Source: Apiosordaria backusii (taxonomy: Eukaryota; Ascomycota; Sordariomycetes; Sordariales; Lasiosphaeriaceae). From it: a stretch of 64,000 nt of DNA. The notes beneath the pieces were generated by a model. The model did not search any database, had not been told where the DNA came from, and saw only the letters and a list, made by a program, of their open reading frames with translations. This document shows, piece by piece, positions 1 to 12,453 of this stretch (position 1 is its first letter; each line of letters starts with the position of its first letter). The DNA lies in the NCBI GenBank assembly GCA_030549205.1, contig JAUKTV010000001.1, positions 2,666,001-2,730,000 on the forward strand. Reading direction: 5' to 3'. Made by a program: the position numbers and the translations under genes.

Positions 1-378
1 GGCATGCACGATTTCTGATTCATGTAAGCTCTTCACTGACATTTTAAATATACCAAATATCAGAATTTAGTAGAACATCCACATAGATTGGGTCGAAGAT
101 ATGCCCCAGGACTAGGAACATCGCGGCCACCCTTTCAGGTCCGTCCAAGCAGGAAGCGTGCGAATTTTGGACATCAAATGTCACGTCTTGTAATTAGGTG
201 CCTTAGTTCATCACTACAAACCAACAGACGTTTTCCAAGCCTCAACACGGGGTTTATGTCTTACCCTTAATCTAACCAGCTCCAACCTGAGAAAGCTATC
301 GAACTAGGATCCAAAACGCTTGCTCAGCAACTATGATCATACCAAAGCCAGCCGCCGGGATGGTGGATGAGACGGTCC
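1..378. other. left-edge non-coding stretch
   Basis: I see no supported gene here. The stretch lies downstream of the small minus-strand gene ending at 379 and probably holds its 3' untranslated region. The only open frame, 88-270 plus, has no recognisable features. Confidence 0.5.
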
Positions 379-817
379 TCAACACCTCTTATCACCCTTT
401 TTGGTCGTCCCAGTCCTGTCTAGATAGATGTGACAAGTCTTTGTGCCTTTGGAGCCAACAATACGAGCGCTGATAACGTCTTCTTTGTCTTCGGGGTTGA
501 AAGCAGACTTGTGAACTGGGTTTCCGTTCCGAGATCTAATCAGGTGGGTGGTTAGCAATATATACTTCAAGGCAGCAAGTTGGAGACGCACTTAATATAC
601 ACCTCTTGGATCGTGCCAAGTTTCTAGTCGACCACGGTTAGTTTATAACACATTGTACAAGATTGGTGCTACTTGAACATCAAGAACATACTTCTTCAGC
701 ACTTCCCCCCTTAACAAATTTATCAGAGGCAGCTTTCCACGTGGGAGACAGGTCTTCCCTGGAGAACCCAAGCCATTTGACGAATTTCTTGGTCGTTGTG
801 CTGAAGAACTGGCTCAT
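379..817 (-). CDS. small spliced protein of unknown function (about 96-104 aa)
   Basis: I do not recognise this protein. The start ATG is at 817-815. Exon 1 (817-692) encodes 42 codons beginning MSQFFSTTTKKF and containing WLGFSREDLSPTWKAASDKF. It ends at a strong donor, GTATGT, at 691. A branch-like CTAAC precedes an acceptor ending at 624. A short middle exon follows (623 to 601 or 592, with GTATAT or GTGCGT donors in the same phase); alternatively the acceptor is at 603 and the middle exon is only VYIK. The second intron has GCTAAC and ends ATTAG at 536. The last exon (535-379) encodes 52 codons ending KKGDKRC and a TGA stop. All phases agree, which is unlikely by chance. The product is hydrophilic and basic, with no signal peptide or membrane segment, so it is probably cytosolic. 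It is divergent from the kinase gene at 1732. Exon 2 borders are uncertain. Confidence 0.6.
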
Positions 818-1731
818 AGTTGGTGGCTTGGAGCGTTGTTGCTATGTATTCTTAAGAAGGCAGATTTGAGTGTGGGAAGCTTGTCTGGGAAGCTGTGACT
901 GTTTTGACTGTAGAGCACGCAAGAAAAGTCGGGGAGGTCTTGCCGTCAGTCTTATACTTTCTCTCCATTACAAGGCATCTCAATGTCATGAGCGGATAGC
1001 GAAGAGTGAGGCTCAGGATGTGAACACAAGCCTTGTTGGTGTTACATGACAGAACATGAGATCATTCTTGCTCCTGGTGTTTCCATTAAAGCACAATTTG
1101 ATGCGCAGGTGACCTGCTCTGATCAATGCGGTTCGTGCTGATTCTCGTGGTGCATCGTCAAACCCACTACTCTGCTTCTGACATGTGACCTGGGCTGTGG
1201 CTTGACCTGAGCTCCTGGGGGGACTCGGATCGAGGAAAACCTAGAAACGCAACCACTGGCCGTGTGCTGATATCATGAGCCGGAGCCGCATTGGGGGACG
1301 CTTGACTCGGGCCGTCATGTTGTTGGCCATGTTCAGGAGCCTTGGGTGACCTCAGGCTCCCATTTAGACTGGACGTGAACTGAAATGGTATGTAGTTGAA
1401 CACAGCTCGCTTACCTAATGCAGATGGCTGGATGTGCATCTTACACCGTGCATTCACATCTCAACCTTCAACCGTTTCCCCTCTCTGGCCCGACAACATA
1501 GAACCGAAAGTGAATGACTTACTTACACACATCTCTTTTTCATCCCGCGATCAAATTGCCCCGATATATTTCTTCGGCAGACCTTGCTCCCTCTGGCTCT
1601 TCGGCTAAAGACAAGTGCTTATTTACCACCACATTGAATACTCGTTTACGCGTTCCACCAGCCTTATTCATTATCTTGATACCTCCCTCGGTTCTGAGCC
1701 TTTCAATATTTACCATCGAGGACTAACTAGA
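818..1731. promoter_or_regulatory. divergent intergenic region between small gene and SRPK-like kinase
   Basis: This 0.9 kb separates two divergent starts (817 minus, 1732 plus) and must hold both promoters. The part just before 1732 is pyrimidine-rich, as in fungal leaders. An ATG at 1615 is in frame with the kinase, but its extra 39 residues are unlike kinase N-termini. I saw no clear TATA box. Confidence 0.4.
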
Positions 1732-3150
1732 ATGGCGTTACTCTTGAAGTGGGCGAGGGCTCTGACTCGGCGAGCTCCCTCCCCACCATTACGGTTTCCA
1801 ACTACCGGATTTAACGTCGTTCCATCGAACATTATCATCGAAGAGGAACAATTTGACGAGTTTCAGGCAGGCCATTACTACCCCGTCACAATCGGACAAG
1901 TATTCGATTCTAAATACCAAGTCCTTGGAAAACTGGGGTTTGGCACCACGTCTATCGTGTGGCTTGCTCGCAATCTGCAGTTCGTATCACTGTCATATCC
2001 GCGTGATGGCTCATTGCTGATAGGCTGCAGAGAACATAAACATGTGGTGTTGAAAGTGTACACCCGAGATCGCGACCACAGCGAGGAGTTCCAGATATAC
2101 AATATCATCAGCAAGGCTGACCGTTGGCATTCTGGGTTCCCTTTTGTTCGGACAGCCCTCGATCGGTTCTCCATTCCGCGACCTGGTGGCACTGACCACC
2201 AATGTCTCGTTCTGAATCCAGCATGGGAGAGCTGGAAGCATATGATGACTCGAAACAGCGATGGCCGATTCACCCCGGACCTTCTCAAGCCCGGGCTCTG
2301 TCAAATCTTCAGGGCGCTTGACTACCTGCACACAGAATGCAAAATCATTCACACAGGTGCGTTCATACCAGCCACTTATAATCCTCTTCTCTGTGGCTAA
2401 TCCCAAAATCCCCGTGCTAGACATTAAAGCCGACAATATCCTTCTCGAGTTAGTAGATAAGCAGGTTCTTGAACGATTCACCCAGTCCGAATTAGCAGAA
2501 CCCTCACCGCGAAAGTTTGTAGGTGAAGAAAAAAATATTCCCGTTTACGTCTCTCGGCGATTCGATCGACCAAAGGAGTTTGGATACTCCGTCCTCAATG
2601 ATTTCGGCTCCGCGACAAGAGGTGATGTAAAGAACGAGTATGACTGCCAACCAGACGTCTACCGCTCTCCTGAAGTCATGCTGGAAGCGGAATGGAGTTA
2701 TCCAATTGACATCTGGAATATCGGTGTCATGGTTAGTTATCTTCCCGCTACTTTGAGGCTGTTGTGTTGCGTGGCACTAACTCGGGCCCTCTCCTACTTC
2801 AGATCTGGGATATCTTTCAAGGGAGGCACATGTTTTACGGGAATGATCCCCATGAGAAAAAGTACATGACCCGAGCCCATCTGGCAGAAGTAGTGGGAAT
2901 GCTCGGACCACCGCCCCTCGATTTGCTTCAGCGAGGGAAACGGAGCAAGGAGTTCTTTGATGAGAAGGGAAATTGGATAGTCGATGAGATTGAGATACCC
3001 AAAGGCACCAGCATTGGGGCTTCGGATGAGCGATTCGAGGGCAAGGAGAAGGAGCAGTTTGTTGATTTCATGAAATGTATGCTGCAATGGCGACCAGAAG
3101 ACCGCATGACAGCCAAGCAGCTGAGTGAGCACCCGTGGATCTGGCCCTGA
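1732..3150 (+). CDS. SRPK-like serine/threonine protein kinase
   Basis: Predicted 410 aa from four exons: 1732-1979, 2031-2356, 2421-2731, 2803-3150 (introns of 51, 64 and 71 bp). The kinase signatures are in order: glycine loop GKLGFGTTS, the VVLKVY lysine, the catalytic loop as IIHTDIKADN (the HTDIK form typical of SR-protein kinases instead of HRDLK), NDFG, then SPEVML. The first intron is a multiple of three and could be read through, but removing it restores the WLARNLQEHKHVVLKV motif expected of the family. SRPKs phosphorylate SR-type splicing factors; fungi carry many SRPK-like paralogues with unknown substrates, so the target is not known. The N-terminus is short (about 35 residues before the domain) and the typical long SRPK spacer is missing. 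The start at 1732 fits the family better than 1615. Confidence 0.85.
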
Positions 3151-3160
3151 AAGGCGGCTT

Positions 3161-3205
3161 CATGTACAGCAACACCATGTACAGCAACACCATGTACAGC
3201 AACAC
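3161..3205 (+). repeat. 15-bp tandem repeat, three copies
   Basis: Three perfect copies of a 15-bp unit (CATGTACAGCAACAC) lie just after the kinase stop codon, in its likely 3' untranslated region. A minisatellite made by slippage is the simplest reading. Confidence 0.9.
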
Positions 3206-3600
3206 CACGATAGCCACCGCTCCCTGTCTTCACCTTGCAGCTCACCGAGCTTGATACCCACCTCGTTAAATAACTTTCCATTCTTAGTTAGATGTCTTGA
3301 ACCATTATAATAAAGATCACTATTCTATTTGTTTCACCAACGATCCTGTGACCTGGATTACCAAAGCTGCCACACTGCTCTTCTTTCCCCCGTCCAGGCT
3401 GCTGTTTGCTTGCCTTCTTCAACAACTAGTTCAATCAAACTACCACTGTTCCCCACCCTGGGTACCGCAGGTCACCACGCGGAAATATCGTTCTCCTTGC
3501 TTCTAACTCGGCCAAACCGCTTTCTAGATTTTTGCCTCCTCAAAAGACCCAGATTCACACAGCCCTATCACAACAAACTGCATTATCTTTGTCCCTCTAA

Positions 3601-3847
3601 ATGTCCTCGGACCAGAACGGCAAGCCCAATATCCTAGCAAGACGGTCTCAACAAGCTCCCACCAAAGATACCGCCGAGGTTATTTATCTGTCTCAATACA
3701 TTAAAGTAATCTCTTCATCTTTCAAGAACGTTCAACAAACACAACCGACCTACTTCAGGCTACCTTATCTAGCAAGGATTATCCCCCCGGCTGTACCCCA
3801 GTTAATGACGAAACCCACACCACGATCCGTCCCGGCGAACGTTGACA
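3601..3847 (+). CDS. possible small spliced gene (about 54 aa)
   Basis: This is a weak candidate. The ATG at 3601 follows a leader-like stretch with a possible 5' UTR intron end (CTAAC, then TTTCTAG at about 3528). Exon 1 (3601-3678) encodes 26 residues beginning MSSDQNGKPN. A GTTATT donor and a CTACTTCAG acceptor give an 80-bp intron (3679-3758). Exon 2 then encodes 28 residues ending TTIRPGER and a TGA stop at 3845-3847. Without splicing the same ATG opens 85 codons to 3858. The donor is poor, the peptide is unknown to me, and further exons are possible. Confidence 0.25.
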
Positions 3848-4969
3848 TACCTTATTAAAGGTTTACCTACCTAGTCAAACTGTCATCCAGTCCGGTTTAA
3901 TAATTATTGCCCGGTGCTGACGCCGTGTCGTTCGTTCATTCATCCTTGCAATTTCATCCTTGGCTCTACCGACCGGCCTGGGCAAAAAGACAGAAAGTAT
4001 TTCAACATTTCATCAAGCTACCTCACATATCTATATGCCCATCTCCTCTGCACATCTGCCCATAGGCACCCCCAAAATTATATAGAAGTTAAAATCTTCG
4101 CCCGCCGGCTAACAACAATTGTCATGTCATGATCATGAAATCTCCTTCAACTCAACGTCAAAAATCACGCTTGCAAAATAAACAACAACTCAACGCAATG
4201 AAACAAACACACAGCACAAATAAATAAAAATAATTCTCTTTTTTGGCATTCCAAAATCTCGCTTCTTCTTCTCATTCCCATTCTCATTCTCTCTCTCCAC
4301 CCCCAACCAATAACAGCAGCACCTCCTTTTGCTCCTCCTCTCAACTCTTGCTTTTTGTGTGTGTCTGCGTGTGCGTCGTCTCATGATGACATGCCTCAAT
4401 GATGAATGATGATGATGATGATGATGATGATGCTCCTGCTCTCTCTCAATCAACAACCAGCCAAAAAGATACAAAAAAGCCCAACAACAACAACAACAAC
4501 AACAAACCAACCAACCAGAAGCCACAACACTCCCACCACTTCCTCCAACATATCGACAAGAAAAAACGAGAGCATTGCCAACTGGTTGGGTTCCATACAA
4601 AACTCATCCCCTCGCCCCACCATCCTTCATCCTCCACCAACCGCCATAACTAATGTACAGAAATTAACAACAAGACGCTAGCTTGCTAAAGACATGAGAA
4701 AGTAACTTTGATCCCTTTCCGATCCCCCCGAACGAGGAGTGATAGACTGACCCGTCAGAACAATGTTTTTGAAAGACCGAAAACAAAAAAATAGCAATAC
4801 CAATAAAAAAAAAAAGTCCGGGTATAAGACAGAAAAATAACTCGATCGGCCGAAACCCATGATCCCACCCACTCCCCCCTTTGAAAACCACCAAACCAAA
4901 CCAATGAAAAAAAAACACTTCATACCAAATACACTTTCTCTCTGTTATACAGGCCAGAGCCTTCCCCTC

Positions 4970-7900
4970 TTACACCTCCAACGCAACCGGCTTCCCCGGC
5001 TCCTGGCTCAGCGAACTATGCTTCGACAGTAACTGCAACTGAATCGGCGGCTGTGCTGACGAAGACGGCCCCGCTCCCGGTGGTGGTGGCGGCTGTGGCA
5101 TTGACGGCGGCAAAGAAGGACTCTGCGATAAAATTTGCGGACTCGGCAACGGCATCGACGGTGGCGGCGAGGGCATCAGCTCCTTAACCAGTGTCCCCCT
5201 TTCCCTCAGCTGGTCCCGTTCCCGCTCAGGACCAGCAACCCTAAGGCTCCCCCGGCTTCCCCTAAGAACAGACCCGCTCTCCACCCTTTCGTGAAGCATC
5301 TCATCCAGCATCTTGCTCATCTCGTCTACGCTCTTTGTCTGCTTTCGGAGCTGCGAGACTTGTCTGACTAGCGAATTGGGTGCAGGCGGGCTTCCGAGTG
5401 GTGCAGGCCCAGGGTTGCTGTCCAGGATTTGGGAGGTGCGAACCTCTGATCGGGACTCGACACGTTCGGCATTGTCCCTTGACCTGGCTGCGCTCCGGAG
5501 AGCGGTTAGCATCCGGTCCTTGTCGTCGAGTCGGGCACGGAGCTCCGCGATTTCGGCATCTTTCTCCTTAAGAAGAGCGGCGACGCTGTGATCTTCCCCA
5601 ACCATAATGCCCTTCCCGGCTGTTAAACCACCCGATGTCCGGGAGGAGCTAGCACGGCGGGCTTGCAGTAATCTTTTCTCTAGCGTTTGGATGTAGCGGT
5701 TCTTGTCGACAAGATCCGCCTGCAGAGCCCGGTTTTGGGCAGCAAGCGAGGCCGTACCGTCGCCGTACTCGCCCATACTATCATCGTCTTCCGTCAGTGG
5801 TACCGCTTCTGGCACACCGCCAGATGAACGATGGCTGCTGGATTTCCGTCCAATTGTCGAGGCACTAGAGGTCATTGATGCTGTTCTCTCCAGGCTGAGC
5901 TTCCCACCATTAGAGATAGTCATCGACGACCGGATCGAACCTTGCGAGTACCGAGGATGAATTCCCAGCGAGCTGAAAGACCCGCTCGCATTGACCCCTA
6001 TCGATTTCGAACTGAGGATGAGCCGGTTGAGATGGTCTATCCTTTCCTTCAACGCTGTGCGAGCAAGCTGCATTTCAAGCATTTGCTCTTCGTGGCGCAA
6101 CTCGGCTTCCTTTTCTCGCGCTCTTTCTTCCTCGGCATCCCTTTCCCTCTCCTCCTCAACCTCCTTCTTGTTGTTGGACTTTGCCTGAGCTTCGAGCTCC
6201 TTTCGTAGCTCGGCGATTTCCATTCTGTACCGCTCTAATAACACCTTTGCGCCTCCGTCGCCGCCAGCGCCCAAGGATTCCTCGGCGCGCTTCGCGTGGC
6301 TGACAATGCTGTTTTTGGCGCGAGAGGCAAATTTCAGTGTGTTGAGGGTTTCGTTGGTGTGTGTGTTTGCTGATGCTGCACTAGCAGCAGCGCCGATTTG
6401 AATCGTGCAAAGAATGCTAACCAAGGAATTACCAGACAGCGCTCCTTGTAGTAATCTTGTCAGTTTGCTGTCACGGTACGGCAAGTGCTTGCCGTCGTCT
6501 TTATCTTTTTGCTCAGAGAGTTTAGCGATGACCGTTCCGAGAGTGAGCAAGCTTTTGTTGATGTGGGAGCCTTCCTGACGCCTCTCCTTCGACTCGGCCG
6601 CCTTTTCAGAACCGGCCAAATCGATCAAACTCAATGTCGACACCCGGACGCCACCGGGCGGAAGCGCTTGGCGTTTGCTATCCCCCGCAGCGCTTCCGGG
6701 GACCCTCTCTCTGCTTTCTACTACAATCTGCACCACGGCATGACTTCGAGAACTCCTGGCGTTGAACTGGGTGCTTGCTGTCCTACGAGCCTGGTCGCCA
6801 CGGGCAATCACACGCAGAAGCTGCGTTGGACTTTGCACAATCTCTTCCTTCAGAGGGCTCGCATAAACCCCTCTCTTGCTGTCCTCGCGGAGCTTGATCT
6901 CCTCCTGCTGCTGGTTAGCGCCCGGACCGGTGTTGGTGGACATGCTCAGCAGGTCATGGATCTTTTCATTGTAGATTTCCAGGTAGCTGACGCGGAGCAA
7001 GAATTCTCTCGACGGTGTTTCGCGAATGTACGAGAAGATGTCGGTAATAGCGAGAGGTATTACGCCAGGAGATGATGCAGTTCCCTGCATCGAGAATGTT
7101 TTTCCTGTACCCGTCATGCCGTAGGCGAACACTGTTCCGTGGTAGCCCTCCATCACTCTTCGTACCAAACGTTTCGCGCAGTGGTCGTATACTTTTGAGT
7201 TGTCGTCGTGCGTCGTGAATACATTGTCTGAGAAGTGGTCAGCCGGACTACGAGACTCCCATTACTTGCTACCTGGCATTGAATCTTACCATAGAGATAA
7301 TCACCACCTTCTTTCCCACGGTAGGAGATCAATGATTTCCTTCCTTCCACCATCCACTCCCCGTCCGCCTGCTGGTCGTTTCCGGCAGCATCTGGGCGTA
7401 CCCTGACACTGACTACTACATTTCCCTTGCCATCAAACTTCGAAGCGCGCTTCCCAGCGGAGGCGTCTGATCTGGATGCGGCATCTGTAGCGTCTTCGTA
7501 TTGGGTGGCAGAAGTAGAATATGAGTCCTGTGCAGAGGAACTGCGGCTTTGGGGCGGTGAAGCTACACTAATCAGTCCGTCCGAATTCCTTGTCCCTCCC
7601 GTTCGCGAGACCGATTTCGCGTCGCCTGCTCCTGCAAGAAAGCTAGAGGATCCATTTGAGAACTGATATATCGGGGTCGTAGGCGTCTTGACCTTGCGCG
7701 AAAGGCCACCGGATAGTGGACTCGGCGGTAGGCTCGATATTCGACCATCTCCGCGGGGAGGGTGTGGGAAAGCGCTAATGCTAACTGTTTTCCTCAATGT
7801 TTTCCCCGTCGCATTGTATCCCGAGGCGGATCTAGGTGTAGGTAAGGCTCCAGACGGGGCTGGGGTCGCTGGGGGAAGCAAGGTTGTAGATGGTGTTCTG

Positions 7901-8046
7901 AGAGCTTTTGGTGATGTGGGCATAACCCTGTTCGGTGGTACTGCGAGACCTCCGGTACTCTTTCGTGTCTTTCCGACGGGTAGCGCAGGAAGGGCGACCG
8001 AGGGAGGTGCGTTCGAAGGCCGCGATGGCCTCGGGAGTGTGGTCAT
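4970..8046 (-). CDS. kinesin motor protein, Kip2/kinesin-7-like
   Basis: Predicted 1004 aa from two exons (8046-7290 and 7227-4970; 62-bp intron, GTAAGA donor). Residues 1-205 are a Ser/Pro-rich, probably disordered extension. The motor domain starts near residue 209 (NVVVSVRVRPD), with P-loop AYGMTGTGKT at about 287-296, switch I NARSSRSH and switch II LIDLAGSEK, all intact, so the ATPase should work. After the neck come coiled-coil segments rich in Glu/Arg and then a Pro-rich tail (PPPPPGAGP). An N-terminal motor with a long basic/serine extension and a modest coiled coil fits kinesin-7 proteins such as yeast Kip2, a plus-end-directed motor that promotes microtubule growth and carries dynein and EB/CLIP proteins. 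The subfamily is inferred from motor sequence and layout; the kinesin assignment itself is certain. Confidence 0.92.
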
Positions 8047-9867
8047 GATAGCGGTCCGACTGGCAGTAGCGACGAGTTCGGATGACAGTGCACAGATTCA
8101 GGGGCTTCCGCCTCTGTTTACAGCAAAAGTTCGAGGTCGGGTCGATCGAGGTCCATGGGCGTAGGTGTTGCTGTCACCGGAGAAAGGGTACCGACCGCCG
8201 ATTCACCCTCCACTGACAAAACGCGGGCCGGAACGGGGTATGCCGTCCCAAGTGAATTTTTAGAGACGAACGTGCGGGAACCCGCGTGGCTCAGCACCAG
8301 GGAGACCTAGCACCAAGCTTCGAGTTCTGTCTTGTTGTGTAAGAGGCTGTTTTGCGGGGCCCAAAGGGGCGGATTCTCGTTACGTAGAGCAGTGATGCTT
8401 TTCGAGAGCCTGTCGGCTACAATTGTCAATGCCAGCTAAAAGGAGGCCACACAGCGCTAGCAAGTTTAGAGTTTTGACAGTCAACAGGAATTGCACCGCA
8501 CCAATTGACGGATGAGGTGTAGGGAGGAATGCTCAGAGGCTGGTCGGTCGGACGTATCGCGGCGAAACCAAGAGGCCGTAGAAAAAGAAACAAGCTCGTG
8601 GGATATGTGGTGGTGCGGTAACGATATCGGACTGCACACGGGTGCTGGCGTTCGGGAGCCCGTTGAAAGGCAGAGAGGCACGGGTACCAGCGGTAGCGTG
8701 TGGGATTCGCGGAGAGATTTGAGACCCCAGGGCCAGAATGGAAAAATGAGTGGACGACGGGATGCGGGCGACTGGGTTTATGCGCGCGAAAGTGGACTGA
8801 AGAGAGCGGCGGCGGTGGGCTTTGGGCAGCCAAGGAAACGAACGTCGTGAGTCGCTGGACTCGGGGTCAGGTATAGATAGGTCGATAGTGTACCTAAGGA
8901 GGTGGGCGGTGGGCGCGTGCTCCAGTTAGGTATTAGGGCCTTATATCACTGGCCTCCTGGTCGTTTCTGGCGTGGAAGGTGCAATCATGTAGTAGGACGC
9001 ACAAAAGACGAGTGGCCAAAACAGTTCGTCTCAACTTCAGTTCCCGTCAACTTGAACAATCGCAGGGTGCCCAGCTGCGATTGACTATCGACATCGGCTA
9101 TCGATCACTCCACGCAAAAAGACAAAAGAGAATGAAACGAGGGAATGGAGAGCCGTGACAACCTGGAAGATGGCAAGTGGGAGTCCCGTTGCTTTTCTTC
9201 GGCTTGATAGGATCGCTGTCACCCCGTTCCCCCATTGCCCCTTCTTTTTTACCCTTGCGCCTTGCCCGAAATGCCTGTCGATGGCACTTTGGATGCCATC
9301 TCTGGTCCCTGCTTGTGCTCTGCTTGCCGTCCTCGCGAGAAAGCAATTTGACGGACCACCATCGGGTCCCTGCTGATCCCTGCACGAACAACCCTGGAGG
9401 GCTTAAACCGTTTTGGGCGTGGCTCTTCTTGGCTTCCCCAAGTCGGCCAGGGATGCCGGCATGAACTGAGGAGCAATCTTAGCGCACCTGGGCTTTGAGC
9501 ACCCTCACAGGTTGCAGGTCTTCTAGCAGCAAGTGTGACGAGAAGTGAACAACATCCACCTCGTCCGCGCCGCTGTGTTTTGTGTGTCTCGAACTGTGTG
9601 CTGGAGAAACACGAGGGGCCGAGGATTCAGAGCTTGTGGCATGGCGCATCCTTCTGACGGCGGCGAGCAGCCAGTGACAGTCGACCGTCGCCTTCCCCCT
9701 CGCTATCAAATCACTCTACGCGGTACCAAAAGATGCACAACGGGCCCTGACAGGTTGAATGACGCCCATCCAGTGACGGGGCGGCGTGGAGGATTCCAGA
9801 GCCCAGCTAATTATCACATCGCGCCTCTCGCGTTGCATCAATGGTAACCTAACTTTTCTTGCGCGAC

Positions 9868-9903
9868 ATTTTTTCACATGCTACAATTTTTTCACATGCT
9901 ACA
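9868..9903. repeat. 18-bp tandem duplication
   Basis: Two perfect adjacent copies of an 18-bp unit (ATTTTTTCACATGCTACA) lie within the gene-poor region. No associated gene or mobile element was seen. Confidence 0.9.
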
Positions 9904-12445
9904 AAGAGGCAGTCCCAACAGCCACGGCCGTTGGATCTTGGGCGAATTCGACAGCAAAAGTCATGTCTGAAATCATCTTGAGTTGGGGGGAAGAGGTGAC
10001 GGCTCTCGCTTCAAGATGACAGAAAAGTGAGGGGTTGATACCTATCCGGTGGCCGGTCAGCAGTCACTCTCTGGAGGAGGGGCACGAAAGGCTCTCTCAT
10101 CTCATCGGGCTCCCGCAAGAAACAAACGCCAAATCCTATCACCAGTTGGTCAACACTGGCGACGACGATCGGTACCAAAAACAGGAGGTGCGGTCCGCGT
10201 CATGTGGCTGCTACAACCCACCCACGCTCCAACAGCCAGTGACAGCACCGGTACAAGACACTCGAATCGCAGAGCTGAGAGCTACTCGACGAGAAGCCAC
10301 GGGCTGATAAAGGCAATCAAACTCGGTTTTGGATTTCAGCAACGCCGCAGACCTGTCAGATTTCATCTGTCAAAGGACGACGCCATCTCGTCAACCCCAG
10401 ACTTTGCCCTCCTTCGGCACTCTCTTCCCTACCGGGCCTTCAAGAAAGTCTGTGCTCACTATCGACAGGGACCCCGGGAACTGCTGCAGTGACCCCCGTG
10501 CTGTGCCGTTCCAATCACAACTCCTCACGAACCACGCTCATCCGATAGAAAGGGGGTCGTTGTGGTAACCATGATGGCCATGCGACTGTGACCTCAGGCG
10601 TTCGAGAAGTTGCCAATCGAGGAGCACACGATGTCTTGCATTCAATGGAATGCTGAAGAGCTTCCCGTCTGCAGCAAGACTCCACTGCCCTTACCGTCAA
10701 CCTGGGTTCGAAATCCCTTCCCAGGACGCCTGTTGATTCAGATTCAGATGTCGTCAAAGTCAGACTGATCCTGGATCGACCTCCTCGTCCGGCATCCCGG
10801 GTATCACTCCATACAGATATTCTGGGCAAGCAGTCCAGACGCGATCTTGACGTCTTCCGGCCGCATCCTCTCCGAATTCAAGTTCCTGATCGGCGGTAAT
10901 GTAACGTCTCCACTCTCTCTCACTACGGGTATGGCTATAAAACCGACTGCACACTACCATGATACTACTGCACTATGCAGGCACATTCACACCTTTCTCA
11001 GCACGTCGTCAACCTGCTGCATCGGCTATCGCTCTCCCGTTCCTGGCGGTGGTAATTTTTCATATTCTCATTTCCGATGTTGCCCCCTTAGGTCCCTACG
11101 ATCATCTAGATCGATATTCCCTTTCAGAGGGCGGGATGTCAAGTCTGATCGCACAGCGAAAGAGGCCTGTGCGAACGGGACCTCTTTCCCTAGGGCCTTG
11201 TTATTTATTTCAGCCTCTATTGAAGCCGCTCTAGCCCTTGAGTTGCGTCTACGAAAAAGGCTGAATGGATAGTACGGAAGCCCTCCGAAGTTGTGATGGC
11301 CGCCGAGACGCCAACGCCTGCGTATGGACGGCACTGATAAAATGTGTGCATATGCATGCTGCAGGTCCAAATTGTTATTTGCAGACGAGGGGATGTCAGT
11401 GCGCATTTGCCGGCGAGCAAACATTTCCTTCGAGACCTTGCCAGTAGTTATTTTTCTTTGCGATTGACATCGAAATGCGGAAACAATCCAGTCTTGCGAA
11501 GCGTCAGGTCTGATCCTGTGGTCGCGAGGTCCTTGGCAAACTAGACGATCACCTCGGATTTATTGGGCCTTTACACTACAGTATAGAAAGGGAAACATTC
11601 CATTGTTTGTTTCAGTCCCTGGAGAAACAGAGACCGACGATATTCGGTCGGACGGTTGAGCTATATCTGCCCCCCACCTGCACACCACTTCAGAGTCTCA
11701 AACAAGCAGCAATCGGCATCCAGATGTGTGGTGTCAAGTTATGTGTAAGATCTTAAAAGGTGGTGGGTGGGTGGCACAACCGACAGGTAGTTTCCAGGCA
11801 CGGCATCGAACCTATTGGCCGTTTGATAACACACTTCTTTTTTTTTTTTTTTTTTTTGGTTTCTGTTTCTTGAACTGTGCCGCGTTGAACTCGCATACAT
11901 GCACAGATGGGAAGGGATTGCGCTATATGCCAACCGGCACAAGGAAATCGTGATTAAGTTGAGGGGGGTATAATACGAAGAATGCAAGTCCTAAGATGGG
12001 CTGTGGTTGTGGTTGGGAGATCAAACGTGAACCAAACCACTCACCAAACTCGAGTTGTTTAGACCAAATCCGAGCAAGTGGGTTCATCCCAGATAGTTTT
12101 GAGTTCTAACTTCCTTTCCTATCCCGAGTTAGCTGAGTGCAAGTCTTATCAAGCCTCCCCCAGATAGACCCAGCTCGATCTAAAACAACACTACGGGACT
12201 CCAAACCATTACTCCTACCTACCGAACCATGCATGCATGCATCACGTCTTAACACAAAGAAAGACCCAAGACATAACCCATTTTGTTTCAGGTTCTCAGC
12301 TGAACCAAACCTCGAATGCTGTTCTGTCCGATCCTTTCTTCCCCGGAAACCAACCGTCATGTCTCTCTCTTCGGTTGGGGCTGGGGTTGGGAGAAGCCCT
12401 GGTCCTGGTCCTTGCATAACCAGAGACGGGAGGTTGAAAAGCATG

Positions 12446-12453
12446 GTATATAA
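12446..12453 (+). promoter_or_regulatory. TATA-box-like site without an evident gene
   Basis: A TATATAAG motif is followed by about 250 bp of C/A/T-rich, leader-like sequence (to about 12,730) with few ATGs. It could drive a non-coding or undetected spliced transcript, or be chance. The nearest annotated gene is convergent and ends at 13,507. Confidence 0.25.

Larger units (their letters stand above)
3151..4969. other. convergent intergenic region with simple repeats
   Basis: This lies between the 3' ends of the kinase (plus) and the kinesin (minus). It contains a (GAT)n run near 4407-4432, an (AAC)n run near 4481-4505 and pyrimidine-rich stretches. A possible tiny spliced gene at 3601-3847 is listed separately. 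Nothing else is supported. Confidence 0.5.

Noticed and set aside
10700..10730. GGGTTCGAAATCCC resembling a tRNA T-arm
   Set aside because: Only three pairs of the stem fit and no other tRNA arm is found upstream.
10934..11234. TATAAAA near 10,934 with a 91-codon frame starting at 10,959
   Set aside because: The ATG is only about 20 bp after the TATA motif, too close for it to be in the transcript, and the frame has no recognised motif.
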